DNA from: Spongilla lacustris
Taxonomy: Eukaryota; Porifera; Demospongiae; Spongillida; Spongillidae
DNA: 64,000 nucleotides
Reading direction: 5' to 3'
Assembly (NCBI GenBank): GCA_949361645.1
Contig: OX442417.1
Coordinates: 17,467,048 to 17,531,047 of the forward strand
This document shows positions 26,715 to 39,489 of this stretch, piece after piece (positions within the stretch are counted from its first letter, which is position 1; each line of letters begins with the position of its first letter). The translations under genes and the position numbers were made by a program. The notes beneath the pieces were generated by a model. It had not been told where the DNA came from. It saw only the letters and a program-made list of their open reading frames with translations, and searched no databases.

Positions 26715-29700
26715 GTGAGTTTTTTCTTTTTTTTCCTGCTCACATTAGATACTCCAGTACGTTTTGTACAGAGGTGTGGGCCTACCCTGAATTCCTTTTG
26801 GGGCCTTCCTTGATCAAAATGGCGTTCGAGTGACCTACGCGCGATAAAGTACCTCCTCCACCGCCCCGGCCCTGGGCTAACCTGCGCAACATCACAGAAG
26901 GACCATCTTGATAAACTGAATCGTCTGTTTAAAAAATTCATAATGCGAAGCTAGCCGCTATAGTCCGATACTTATACTGCAAACCTACCGCCATATGCTT
27001 CCAACCAGTGACGATTCGTAGAAGAACTAAAACAGCGTATAAGGGTTAGCTGTACAGCTGCTCTATCAGTCTCTTACCTTGCACACTTTCGAAAAGCTGA
27101 CGAGATCTTTCGGAGATAAAAATTGGCATATGCTGATAAAACAGTCTATAGGAAGGTCGCTGATAACATAGTGTCCCGTATCACTATTGGTGACTGCCAT
27201 CATACATAGTTACACGTATAAATTATATCTATGCTGTGATCTGGCGAGGGCGTGGCCAACTAATCGATAGCCGTAAACAACTGTATCTAAACATTTGATA
27301 TTCGTGTAGTGTCGAATTCAAATTATTCATGTGCAACGAATCCAATTCAAGTGTCTAGTTATATCTATACTCTGTGTACATTAATGAGGTTTGTAAATTT
27401 GTTTTTATCCAGCACAACTTGCTGCAAAATGTCAGCTTTAAAAGTAACTGTCAGGTTCATCATCTAGTGTGTTCATCATTTGGTTGATCTAAGCTTAGTG
27501 TACTTGCTCATCAGGATCATCCTCTAGTCATAACCCACCTATGTATCCATCCCTTCATGCTAATATTACTTCTACATGCATGTATACTTGTCCCTGCTTC
27601 CATTTTCTCCCAGTAGTAGTGCCCATGAAGAGATTTAGGGAGCTTTGAAACCATGAGCATGATTACCCCAAATTGGTACTGGTGTTTGCAATAAAATTGA
27701 TATTGCACTAGGAAATCCATGAGGTATGAAATTGAAGTTATTGTGATCTGCTACTATTAACAATAATCTTGTGGGAATAATACAATACATGTAGTAACAT
27801 TTTACTATACTAACTATGACCTACTCACAACTGTTGACCTACTCACAACTGTTTATTAAAAAACTACGACTAAAAGTCAGAAGATGTAGTTGGTGAGACA
27901 CATCTGGCCAAAATTGCCCTGGCATTCTGCCTCATGAGGATGAGGCTAAGGCGACTGTAGATGGTTGATGTAACCTCAATAAGAGGTCGACATAGCTGGG
28001 TGGCCATCTTTTTAGACAGTTAATTTAGTCAGCACATCAATAGCTTCATTTGCTACTGACTTTGGGATTCCCACAGTATGCTAAAGATCTGCCTTCACTT
28101 ACAACAAGGGTGCCTTTTTACACTCAGCATGGCATAATAGTCAATGTGGCCAACTATTTTGGAGGTTGGCCGTTGCTTCAAGCTATTGAAAATAATAAGC
28201 CTTTTGTTGGCAAGCTATTACTGACATAGAAAACCAAACAGATGACCCAGAAATATGTGCAAATTCTTGAACCGGCTGCCTTGGAAGGCTTAATCCCATC
28301 GTTTCCATACAGGGTGATTGAAGTGACACTTAATTTGAAACATTTGTACATCACTGGCCAAGGTGCCGGTACTTCTATTACTGCTGTAATAGCTCCCATG
28401 TGGAATATGTAAGGATTGACATAAAACAAGCACCAGAATACATTCACAGTAAGGGTCCGGCTCTCGTTCTCAAAGTAAGTCAATACTCTCTTCTTCTTGC
28501 CTTCTTGCTTTTCATCATACCAGGCTCTCAGTATCCTGGTAGACTAATCCTTGCATTCCCCTCCCACCAGCGATCTATCACTTCATCATCAAAACCACAG
28601 ATGTCCATTCATCCCACCTCCACCCTGCCCCACCCCCTCACCTTTGCACATAGGTAAGTGTGTGTGTGTATGTGCCTTTGGATTGTATGGACAGGCTGTT
28701 AGTAGTACAGTGGATGTGGCCAGCCTTGAGCACCTCATAGATGGGTGTGGCCTGACCCCACACACCACACCAGCTGTATTACTTTGTGCACCAGGGGGTG
28801 CGATGTGAGGATGGTGGGCGGAGCTAAACATTGGCCATGTGGAAGGGGTAAATTTCAGCCATCAGCTCGAATATTTTAGTCTTCGTTTTTTTAAAATGAT
28901 TATAGCAAATGCAAATGCAAACCCACCATCCTCATATCCCACCCACCACCTGCCCATCTCACAGAATATTTTTACATGATTAATTTCTACTATAACTGTT
29001 CATTTTGTGTCCCCAGAAAATGAGGAAGAATAAATTGTGAAGCTGTTATGATTCTGAGGGATGCCACCCCCTTTCTAACATTTCATTTCTTTCTCCGCAC
29101 TCTGCCTGCCTGTGCTTGTTACTACCGGTAGTACCTTCACTTTAAAAAAAGTATAAGTCATGTGAATTGGGCTGAACTACATGTACATGTAAATAATGAA
29201 GACAATAAATTGCAATACCATCATTGCATGTACATAAGACCAGATGCTTATGTGTACATAATACCTGCACGCTCACTTCCTAGCCAGAATATGAGCTCCA
29301 ACCTTGCTTTGTTAACCTTGGTGGAGGGATGGACAACCTGAGTACCCAACCCCAAAGAAAGAAACTTTCACTATAAAGTACATTGTTCAATCGATTTTAC
29401 CTCATGTGTTCAGATACACATGTACTTGGTTGAGCATCTGACCATGAAACACCTCAGGTTGAGAGGACTGGAGTAGGTGTGCATTAATAAGGATGCACCT
29501 GGAATATCAGTCTTGCTGCAAGGTTCAGAACATTGTCAATCATTTAAATGTGAAGCATTAAGGGATAGGAGTGCAGTTATCATAATTCCACCATACCATA
29601 ACTCATCTTAGTTTTGTCAATGAGCACACCATCTTCTGCTATGCAAGGATGAAAAGCATGTCACAAGAAAAAAAAAGTAGTGATTGTTTTCTTTATGCTC

Positions 29701-31014
29701 ACATGCTCGTGCATTTGCAACATGTCGATGGAAATGGTCATTTGGTATGACAAATGTGTATGGTACCATACAAATTGTAGCTGCACAGCATTATATGCCA
29801 AAACTGGGACATCAGAAACTGCTTTATACCAGGTGTCCACAAATGAACACAATGCCGCTTTAAATTAAAGTTAATTAACCATTTGCCTATGTTAGAGTAT
29901 TTAGACAGATTCTTCAATTATTCTAGGCGGTTAAGTAATTATTAACAGAAGATCTGAATATGCAGCGGAACAACATTTCTGAGTTCCATAGTGAGTTATT
30001 ATCATTTAAGACCATAATTTGCTTATACGTTATTAAGGTTGACTACATAAGGTACAACTAATTTTAATCACCACCACTTATTCAATGAAGTAGAAACACC
30101 ATTTTGTTTGTTATTGAATTATGTAGTGGTGAGTTATTAAAACACAAAGTTAATTAAAATTGTGTAGTGGTCTTTGAGCATTTTCAAGTTTGATTGTTTG
30201 TTTTGAATATTTAGTAACTAGTAAAAGGCCAATGAAATTTCATATTTTTCAAACTTATCTGGGGTTTATAAATTCGCTACATTATTGTGCTACATAAGTT
30301 ATTTGATTTAATGGTTCGTATTTGCCTACCTTAGTCATTATATATTCATAAATTCGTTTAGTGTGATAATCCATTAACACTGCCAACTGCTCTACATTTG
30401 ATTACTATCCTGATTGTCCTTCTGAAAACAATTTTCTAACATGGAATTTAAGTGCATCCAGTTGTAGTAAGTCTGCACTGCTGAAGAGCATATTCATGGC
30501 ATTACATCATTTACACTACTATTGTTCAGCCATTTCCTGTAATCCCTACCTTCTTGGATCACTCTCAGACCATTGGTCCTGTTCCTATCGTGTCTGTTTT
30601 GTTGTATCATCTAGTTACATGAATCCACCATTAACTTTATTTCCTCTTCCGACTACATTGATTGATGTCACCGTTCCGTCGATCAAAGCAACAACATCAT
30701 TAATAGCATATAAATGGAATTCCTATTTCGTCAGTGGACAGTTTAAATTTTGCAATATCAAACAAATGGGATTGCTGCGGTTTGTACATTCGCGTATACT
30801 TCCGGATAACTCCCGTAGAAAATGAACGGCTGTTTATTATTTCTTAATAACGTAATACATGTAGGGTGCAACTTTTGTGGCGATCAATTCAGATACATAC
30901 AATCTTGATTTAGCTGAACAAAAATCAACTGCTTTGTATTAAAAATTGTTGTAGTTTTTGTGAAAACAGCACTTTCCATAGACATGTATGGAAAATCACG
31001 TCAACTCTTTGATG

Positions 31015-31798
31015 TTAACCTCAATTCTCCAGGTCCAAGTCCTACGCGGGGGGGTAGGACCAATATTTGAAAATTCATTATAAATAGAAATGCAGTTTTT
31101 TGGCATCGATTTCTCTACTGTTGTTTGATGTGTCTATCATGCTAAATTTAACAATTGTCAGTCTCACCCTTGGTTACACGATGCAAATAAACAGATACGG
31201 TTCTTAAAAATGCATTATGTAGAGAATTTAATTGTCACAGAAAAAAGTACGACAAGTATCAAATGTTTTTTGAAGCATGATGTGTGGGCTACTTTATACA
31301 TTCTACGGCAGTGTTTTTACTCTAATTGATTTTGCCATTTTTACCGAAAACGCACTGTACGTTTTCAAGATTTTGTCCATTCACTTGGCTTTTCCCGCAA
31401 CATGCGTCTGACAAATACCTATCGTTCATAAGCTTGTGGAGCTAGCAATTTCCAAATCTACAATGTACTTTTTTTATATGCTTAGTGCAAAAGACCTGTC
31501 CTACCCCCTTCTTTAAAAATGTTGCTCTGATATTCCCAACATTACATTTTGGTACTTTAAGTTGCTTTGCAATTTACCGCAAATATGTCTTTTAGCAATG
31601 CAGTATTGAATGTATTTGACAATCTTTGAAGAATTGCAAGAAAGTAAAAATATTTCCTGAATTAATAACCATTTTACAGTGCAATGAGAATTTGGTTTAT
31701 TTTTTGATCATATGAGTTTGTTAAAAATTAATTTTAACTAGCGTCCTACGCGTAGGACGCTAATCCTACGCGTAGGACGACGGGAGATTAAAGGTTAA
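31015..31798. mobile_element. TTAA-flanked (piggyBac-type) non-autonomous element
   Basis: The element runs from TTAA|CCTCAATTCTCC at the left to the inverted end GGGAGATTAAAGG|TTAA at the right. Inverted ends continue as TCCTACGCG, and near the right end there are nested palindromes (GTCCTACGCGTAGGAC). Length is about 784 bp including both TTAA. The right end is of the same type as the element at 42063-42957. No transposase is encoded. Confidence 0.75.
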
Positions 31799-33854
31799 TA
31801 CAGAGTCCTTGTCTGTCTGGATGAACATGGGAGTTAGCACACACACACAATCCTTTATGGAGGTGCTAGCCCTTTGCCTTTCTTTGGTTGGCTGCCCACA
31901 CACATTGCAATCAACACTCTAAAATTCATGATCAATTTATTACTTTGTCATATTTCGCCATTTATCTATTATTTCTTTTTTCTTAAAATTTACATGTCCG
32001 TTCAATCTTTTTCCAATTTCCTGCTCCATGTTGTCACCTGTAATGTGTCTTCATCACGTTTGGACCACATGACCCTTGGCTTATGGCGATGGTTGTGGGG
32101 CAGTTCCGGCAAATACATAATGATGTAATACTAGAGCTTTAGCAAGGGATGTATATAACACTGTGCAATTGCACACAATTAGGTCAGTTCTAGTTAGTCA
32201 AGGTCTAGTAAACCGTAAAAACAACATGCTTCCTTCTCTAATGGACATGGGAAGGTTACTCCACTTCCTATTCAGCTCACCACCATGGTATATAACACTC
32301 ACCATCCTCTTCATCCCCAACTGCCTCACCACTGTCTTCATCCCCAACAGGTGGTAGTGCCGTTGGGGGTGCTGGCACTAGTGGTTAAATTACAAAGAAG
32401 AGTCACATAAAATAATATATTTCATTTAGCAGGCCTATTGAGTGGTGGTGTGGTACCACCTAGAGGAGATCATGTATTATAATACTCTCCCCATGGTGTT
32501 TAGTGTAACTGTTCCAACGCGTGTTGTGCTGTAACTTGGCATGACATGATTAGCTCACCATCACTACGATGTTCACATAGCATTTAGCATGTTGAACTAT
32601 TATTGCCTACAAACTAGCAGACTCAGATGCTGCTATTAATACCGTGTCCGCGAGTCAAGTGGAATTTAAGCCTTTTTTGGGGGAAGTAAAAAAACTAAAA
32701 GGTCCGCTGATGGGTATTTTTGTTTTCAAATACAGTAATGTGAAAGTACGACTCTTGAGACAACATTGGATGCATTTTGTGAGAGATCATTCAGCTCGCT
32801 GGATGGTATAAATGCGGCAATATAAAAGGGGTCCATTCCGATGAAACCTTAATTCATCATCATAGAAAAACGGCAATAATCACATTGTATAAGCCAAGTT
32901 GAACTTTTTACACATTTCAATCGATTTTCAGTCGTAAGCAATGTATTTTTTTTAACTGTGTGCATGTGTTCTATCGTGTCTAAATAACTCAATACATTTA
33001 CGCGTGCGTTTAAACTTGGATGCTTTTCACAATGTTTTGCGAGTCTGCATGCACATGTAATTTTAATTATTAGGGAAACCAAGAGCTGCATTGATATAGA
33101 TGGCTCATGTATGCTTATAAATTTACAGTCAAGAAGGGAAGGGGTGCAAAATGATAAGTGTAGTACCGCAATATGCCTATTTAAAGTGTATGCATCAAAA
33201 CTGTGATAGTTGCAGCTCTTATAAATTATAATGCAAACGTAGTGTAAATGGTTACTCTACTTATTTTACAACCAGTACCTGTGATTTTATTGCTAGCGGA
33301 TCTTTTAGGTTTTTAGTTTCCCCTAAATTTGTACCCACTTAACTCGCGGACGCGGTGTTAATACACACATGCTAGGAGCTGTGTCAAGTGCCTCACTTCA
33401 GGTGCTCCTCCTGCTGGTGCTGTTGGTGCTCCTGCTGGTGCTGCTGCTGGTGCTGTTGGTGCTCCTGTTGGTGCTGCTGGTGGTGCTCTTGATGTTCCTC
33501 CAGCGGCTCCTTCAGCTGAATGTGGTGCAATGCAGTAAAATAGCTTGTGAGCTAATACATTGAGTCCAATCATCATGAGACATATTTATTTAACACTGAA
33601 ATGATACCATGTATATCATACATGTTACATGGAGGGGGGATGGGCAAAAAACCAACTTACTGAGTTGTGTGGAAATATATATTGTTAAATGTACATGTAT
33701 GTGATATTTACTAACGTTCAGTTAGTATGCTCAACACCAATATGCAGTAAAGACAACTACAAGTGTGCAATTATCAACACATTGTTCCTTTATCTGATGG
33801 AAATAGATAATGGAATAAGGTCATACGATGATGTCATGTCGTCATGCACATATG

Positions 33855-34150
33855 CAACCATCAACTATCACCAGACACCCTCAACCATCACCAGACACCC
33901 TCAACCATCAACTATCACCAGACACCCTCAACCATCAACTATCACCAGACACCCTCAACCATCAACTATCACCAGACACCCTCAACCATCAACTATCACC
34001 AGACACCCTCAACCATCAACTATCACCAGACACCCTCAACCATCAACTATCACCAGACACCCTCAACCCTCAACTATCACCAGACACCCTCAACCATCAA
34101 CTATCACCAGACACCCTCAACCATCAACTATCACCAGACACCCTCACCTC
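33855..34150. repeat. 27-bp minisatellite
   Basis: About ten copies of CCATCAACTATCACCAGACA followed by CCCTCAA. The period of 27 keeps frames open and yields spurious nine-residue repeat proteins. Confidence 0.92.
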
Positions 34151-34207
34151 ATGCTCTCAAATCTCACACTTCATTTTCCAAAGCCCATAACAACCCCTAC
34201 CAATTCC

Positions 34208-34927
34208 TCAGTGTCTGTTTCGCATGGCAGCTGCTTCTTGTCGTGCTTGGACCAGCATCTTTTGTGCTTCCACAGCTTCCTCCCGCTGAGCTCTGGCCAG
34301 CTCCTGTATACAAGGCACACAAAGAGAACCATTCCATTCCAATCGGCAGAAGAACGCATTATCTATTTTCTCCACAATCGTGTACATGCTTGTACATGTT
34401 GTAAATGCATGGTGTGTAGTGGCTAGTATGTGCAGAGATCATATATCTGATCTCTGGTATGTGTATGCATATTCTGTGTATGCATATTCTGTGACAGTCA
34501 CTTTCTCTTCCAGCTCGTCCTCCTTAAGTTTTTGGACATCAGAGAAGTGCTGCTGAACTTGGAGCAGTTGAATAGCATTCCAAAACACAATGGAATTTTA
34601 GTTTATTACCTCATTGATGTGAGCCTTGTGCTCTGCTACCAAGGTCTCTATGGCAGAGCTACAAGAAGAGAGGATTTCAACATGGCCCCGGCAGCATCAG
34701 TGGAGAGGAAGGAGGAAGAGGAAGGAGAAGAGAAGAGGCGATAACTAACTTGGCCTGTAGAAGGAGAGCATCTTTTTCACTAAGTTCTTTCTTCTACCGG
34801 GACAATGAAAATTAAGTGAAATAGTATAGCAAGTGCCATATTAAGCTAGGCTCACCAGTTTCCACGCCTCAGCCTTAGTGACAAGTTGCTCCTCCAGATG
34901 GTAAATTCGCAACTTAAGGCCAGAGTT
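34208..34927 (-). CDS. 3' part of a coiled-coil protein gene, five exons seen
   Basis: Minus-strand exons 34927-34856, 34793-34750, 34658-34610, 34552-34502 and 34303-34208 have matching phases and a stop at 34208. They encode about 103 residues that are almost entirely heptad-type helix: NSGLKLRIYHLEEQLVTK, KKELSEKDALLLQA, SAIETLVAEHKAHINE, QHFSDVQKLKEDELEEK, ELARAQREEAVEAQKML. This predicts a long parallel coiled coil ending about 20 residues from the C-terminus. Upstream exons probably lie at 34980-35280 but I could not join them in frame, so the N-terminus is unknown. No family is recognised; scaffold or centrosome-type proteins have such tails. Confidence 0.6.
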
Positions 34928-35300
34928 CTATTTGGTGAGCACTGAGAGTTGCTGCACAATGGCAGACAACAGTTACCTGGTGTGGGAAGCGGTGACACAT
35001 ACCTCGGCCTCTTCCTTCGCGCCACGTCGAAATGTGCCTTTAAACCAGCATGTGCACGTGCAATATTCAAAGTCATACAAAGCAATGGTCGACTTACCCG
35101 AATTGTGCGGCGTGCAGAGCCTAGATTGATGGGGATTTTCCAACCGAAAATGTTACATAGCGCACTAGGTTCTAACTACTTTCGACACCTGACTTACGTC
35201 CAATCTGTCAATGACGCTTTATCCATGCAGTTTGAAATCTCTCCACCGCCAATGGGAACATTAAATCATGCACGTGACTAAACTCAATGAATATTTAACA

Positions 35301-35584
35301 AGATATAAAAAAACATTCTCTCTGAGAAAGTTGGTGGTGTATAGGATTTGAAGGCAATGGTGGTGTAAAAAGGAAGGGAACAAGGGATCAACGATGATAC
35401 GAAATTTTTTTAACAGTCCTATATTTAGCACTTTTGTAGTACGTACATCTTTCGTTGCTAAATATAGGACGTAAAAAAATTTCGTATCATCGTTGATCCC
35501 TTGTTCCCTTCCTTTTTACACCACCATTGCCTTCAAATCCTATATACCACCAACTTTCTCAGAGAGAATGTTTTTTTATATCTT
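35301..35584. mobile_element. 284-bp foldback (palindromic MITE-like) element
   Basis: Two arms of about 130 bp are near-perfect reverse complements. The outer ends are AGATATAAAAAAACATTCTC at left and its complement at right; the inner arms end in CCTATATTTAGCA and TGCTAAATATAGG around a loop of about 25 bp. One arm alone occurs at 12020-12116. Confidence 0.9.
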
Positions 35585-36095
35585 GTTCCCTTAATTTTTT
35601 TTTTACATTGGGTTGCCTTAATATAACCAGGTACCAGTATGACATTGTGTACCTGCCCTCTAGTACAGGCAAGTGCATTCATCAGAACCTGTACTTGTAT
35701 GTACATTTATGTAACTCAGAAATGTGATAGACCCATTTTTGGGTGAGGGACCATTAGTAGTAGAGAGAAAAGGATCAGCCATTTATACCAGCTGTGCAGA
35801 AGTACCCACCAAAATGCTATGTCCAGCTGTAGCAACACTGAACATGTCACTGCCTAGCAACATCATGTTTTGTGGTTTGTTTCTGACTATATGGAAGCAA
35901 ATACTTATAAACTCCTGGGGTTACCTTCTTTGTGATTTTATTCAATTGCCATTGAGGATAAGTCCCCCATATATGCCTCAGACATATATGTATTATCCAC
36001 TCAAGGTGGAGGGTATCATGAGGCCCAATCTCACTCATTGTCGCCTATTTTAGGCAAATGAATCTGCTTGGACAATCAGTTGATAACACACCTAC

Positions 36096-37064
36096 CATTG
36101 AGGTCTACTGCTATAGGTCCATACTGTTTTGTGTGATTGTAAGAGGTATCATAGAAATAGGGTTCAGAGGCAGCACTATGATGCCTTACCCCAGCTAAAA
36201 TATCATTTTCTGATAATTTTATTGCATTAATGGCAAAAACATCTTTTAACAATCCCCCTGCTTTTGTTCTTCGAATGTTCAGTGCCTTAGCATCTGCACT
36301 AACTTTGCTAACAGCAGCATGTGCAGATCTAGTGGTAACCTTTTGTGCTAACCATGGATGGCCTTGGGTCTGGCAAAAGGCATCATTTAACTCATCTAGC
36401 AATGTCATTTAACTCATCTAGCAATGTCCTATTGCTTAGAATAGCCTTTTCAAGGCCACCCTTATACTCCATTAGAACACGGCTATCATTGGGTTCATAC
36501 AGGGAGTAGCTAAAATGATTAAGGAGATGTAAGCATGCAGTCAATATACTTAAATTTACTTACTTTGACACTGGTAATACATATAGAAGCCACATAATAA
36601 TGTAGACCCCATGTCATGCATTATTTGTGTGTACTATACTAGGGGTGACATTATTGAACTGTATTGCGAAGCATAATAAACATAACTGTAACAGAAATAG
36701 TGCATCTAATATGAATACTGTGTAGCAACACCCATTATGCAGCATGACAAAATCCAGCTGTACATGTCATCACCTAGCAACACAATGTATAAAGCACTTT
36801 TCCAGCTGCTCTAGACTAAAAGAAGCGCGCCAAACCATAATATTCCATGCACAACTGAACTCACCTTTTGGTGGTAGTTGTATTTCCGTTGTAGCGTGCT
36901 GTCTCCGCCTCACGCTTACGCTTCTGATATTGCGCCCTTTTCGCTGTACATGTAGGCGTACGCGCAGCAGAAGAGTTTCTCCAATATAGACTCCTTTGTG
37001 AAGCCAGATTGGTTTCTCGATTCGCCTGAATCTTTAGCCTCTTAGAAGCTCGAATCTTGTTCAT
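36096..37064 (-). pseudogene. unknown two-exon gene fragment broken by a 22-bp duplication
   Basis: Exon 37064-36865 (start MNKIRASKRLKIQANRETN, strongly basic) joins in phase 2 to exon 36509-36096, which begins YSLYEPNDSRVLMEYKGGLE. Within the second exon the 22-bp word containing TTGCTAGATGAGTTAAATG is duplicated in tandem at about 36388-36431. After it the frame hits a stop, while the correct sense (LLDELNDAFCQTQGHPWLAQ...) resumes in another frame and stays open to a donor at 36096. Without the duplication the exon would be open throughout. The product is unknown: the N-terminus is Lys/Arg-rich and the rest soluble. It may be a recent pseudogene, one allele or an assembly fault. Confidence 0.55.
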
Positions 37065-37659
37065 GTTGCCGCCTCTTATAAGCTCTCGACTCCAGATTTG
37101 CTCGGTACATGTCACGAGCAGACGCCCGCCTTTATTCAGCATCAGCATCGTACCGAACTCGGGAGGACTCTACCTCATAGCCTCGATTTAGGACGTATTC
37201 CTCTTGCGCGTGAAGGCATTTTGACAACGCCACCACAAATGTCTAATTATACGTATGGGTATTGTCATGGGAACGCTTGTGTACTCGGACGTAATTATTG
37301 CTTCATACCAAACATGTATATCTGACATCAAGGGGCAGTCGGTAAGATTTTTCTAGATTTTTTGGTGTAACTGGCGCTCTTTAAAACCTTTCCTATCTCG
37401 AGTTATACTCACCCATAAAGACGACGACTATGGACAAATCAAGGTCTGGGAACGAGAACTACGACATTTTTTGTTCTCTTAAAGTAAACGGTTTGGCGAC
37501 TTGAACAAAGTATGAAAATGATCGTCTTTCCATTGTGGCTCGATAGCAATAAAGAGCTACACTATCCGTTTCTCGGTTCGTGAGTTATACGCGGATCGCG
37601 TATTTTTAATGATTTCATGATACGGCACAAATCCTATATGAGAGTTACTTCCGTAACTC

Positions 37660-39115
37660 TCGATTTGGTTGGCAAATTTATTGTCCGTGCCTAAGAAAGG
37701 CAGGATGTCATTGGAGCCTTTTGGATTGTGTAATGCCCCGGCCACATTCCAAAGGCTCATGGACCTCGTACTGGCTGGAGTACAATGGTCATCTTGCTTA
37801 GTGTATCTGGATGATATTATCGTCATGGGACGATCGTTTGAGGAGCACCTGGATAACTTAGGCACAGTGCTTGCTAGACTCAAGGCCGCAGGGCTGACTC
37901 TGAATCCAGAGAAGTGCAGCTTCTTTCAGAAGAAAGTGCGCTATCTGGGACACATCGTTTCCGAGCAAGGAGTATATAACTCCTGATCCAGAGAAATCTA
38001 AATTGGTCGCTGGGTGGCCCACACCAACCTGTTTGATAGAGTTACAAGGATTTCTGGGTCTGGCAAATTACTACAGACATTTCATTCATGGTTATGCTGA
38101 AGTTGCCAAGCCCTTGCATGAGCTGTCTCGGAAAGGACATGACTTCAAGTGGACAAAGGACTGTGAAAATGCTTTTAGTACACTAAAGATGAAGCTCACT
38201 TCGTCTCCCATTTTAGCGTACCCTGACAGCTCCAAACCCTTGATTTTGGATATGGATGCCAGCAACCACAGCCTAGGAGCAGTGCTATCTCAAATCCATG
38301 ATGGGAAAGAGAGGGTTGTTTGTTTTGACAGTAGACTACTCAGTGAGGAGGAGCGGAACTACTGTGTAACTCGGAGAGAGCTACTGGCAGTTGTGGTGTT
38401 CACAAATAAATTTCGTTTCTACTTGTTGGGCAGACCATTCCGCCTCAGAACAGATCACAGTTCACTTTTGTGGCTACACAACTTCAAAGAGCCAGAGGGT
38501 CAGGTGGATCGAGAAGCTTCAAGAGTTCGACTATGAGATTGTACACCGAGAAGGTCACTATCATAGCAACGCTGATGCCCTCTCTCGTATTTCATGCAAG
38601 TGATGCAACCAACGCAAGTGCCCTGTACATGGTACAACACACATTGCAGTGACACCTGTTGTATTACCTGAGGCTAAGTCAGACAAGGATATCTCGATCC
38701 AGCTTGCAGTTACAGGATCCGGACATTGGACCAGTTTTAAGGCGATACAAGGAAAGTGTGGAACAGCCAGAAGTCGAGCAGACCAAAGGGTTTAGTCCTA
38801 CAACACGGGCCCTTTTCCAACAATGGACGCAGTTGAGGGAATCCTGTATCGTCAGTTCGAAAGCCAAGATGGATATTCTAGCAGATTGCAGTTGATCGTC
38901 CCAAAGTGTCTTAGGGAGGAAGTGCTAAGACAGCTGCATGAAGGCCCGGTTGGAGGTCACTTCGGAGAAGATAAAACATTGCATAGGTTACGGGAACGAT
39001 TCTACTGGCCAGGCCATCAAAAAGGTGTAGCCAGCTGGTGTCGCACTTGCAAGGATTGCGCTGCTAGAAAAGGTCCAGCACCCAAGAGGAGAGCCCCATT
39101 GATACGGTGGCCCGG
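37660..39115 (+). pseudogene. Ty3/gypsy-type retrotransposon pol relic
   Basis: Three protein regions follow in normal pol order but in different frames. The end of reverse transcriptase (FGLCNAPATFQRLMD, active-site YLDD at about 37803) is at 37669-37986. RNase H (DMDASNHSLGAVL, YCVTRRELLAVV, LRTDHSSL) is at 38003-38600 with a frame change near 38500, closing with HREGHYHSNADALSR. The zinc-binding start of integrase (H...H, then CRTCKDC) is at 38823-39110. The fingers of reverse transcriptase, gag, the integrase core and both LTRs are absent. At least three frame changes show that it is inactive. Its 3' end stops where the repeats bordering the giant inverted repeat begin. Confidence 0.88.
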
Positions 39116-39116
39116 T

Positions 39117-39205
39117 AGGTCGCGCACTAAGACAGTTGCGCCACGCACTACTTGAAGTTTGCACCGCGCACTAGTTGAGGTTTGCACCGTGCACAGCGCA
39201 CTAGT
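39117..39205. repeat. border repeats at the left end of the giant inverted repeat
   Basis: Three to four degenerate copies of CGCACTAGTTGAGGTTTGCA plus CC, the same unit that forms the tandem array at 51522-51720. Confidence 0.8.
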
Positions 39206-39489
39206 TTATGGGGTGTAATTCGTGCCAAAACTACACCACACATTGTTTACGACGCACACCATACCCAAAATTGCACAGTCTGGGGACCCGACCGATGCAA
39301 GTTGGGTCCCCATACCGGTCGCATGTGTCGATCGTGCCAAAACTCGCGTAGACACACCGATGTCATTTCAAAATTTCTCTACTTTTTTATAATAAGACGT
39401 TCCTCTTTGTTTCTCGTATACAACAACATGGCCACGCTTTGGACTTGTCTTCGAGGAAAGTTTTTAATCTTTTACTATTGCACCCTAGT

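Larger units (their letters stand above)
26720..34200. other. long low-coding stretch with interspersed repeats
   Basis: AT-rich sequence in which I cannot support a gene. Possible exon fragments at 28393-28474 and 28524-28806 do not join in one frame. A 110-residue frame at 30496-30825 has no motif. A TTAA-flanked element (31015-31798), a Leu-Val/Ala-Pro low-complexity tract near 33400-33500 and a 27-bp minisatellite (33855-34150) are the recognisable parts. Confidence 0.5.

Noticed and set aside
28393..28808. Possible three-exon 3' gene end (EYVRIDIKQAPEYIHSKG ...)
   Set aside because: Splice phases do not join the pieces in one frame and no family was recognised. It is noted only as a possible fragment.
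30496..30825. 109-residue open frame
   Set aside because: No motif, unusual composition and AT-rich surroundings; chance is likely.
33369..33576. Leu/Val-rich (plus) or Ala/Pro-rich (minus) protein
   Set aside because: Low-complexity trinucleotide-type repeat with no splice context or motif.
33689..34426. 245-residue protein with ITRHPQPST repeats
   Set aside because: Produced by a 27-bp minisatellite; the flanking frame lacks protein character and overlaps the coiled-coil gene on the other strand.
37660..39115. Active retrotransposon or endogenous virus
   Set aside because: Only a pol segment with several frame changes is present; gag, env, LTRs and the integrase core are absent.
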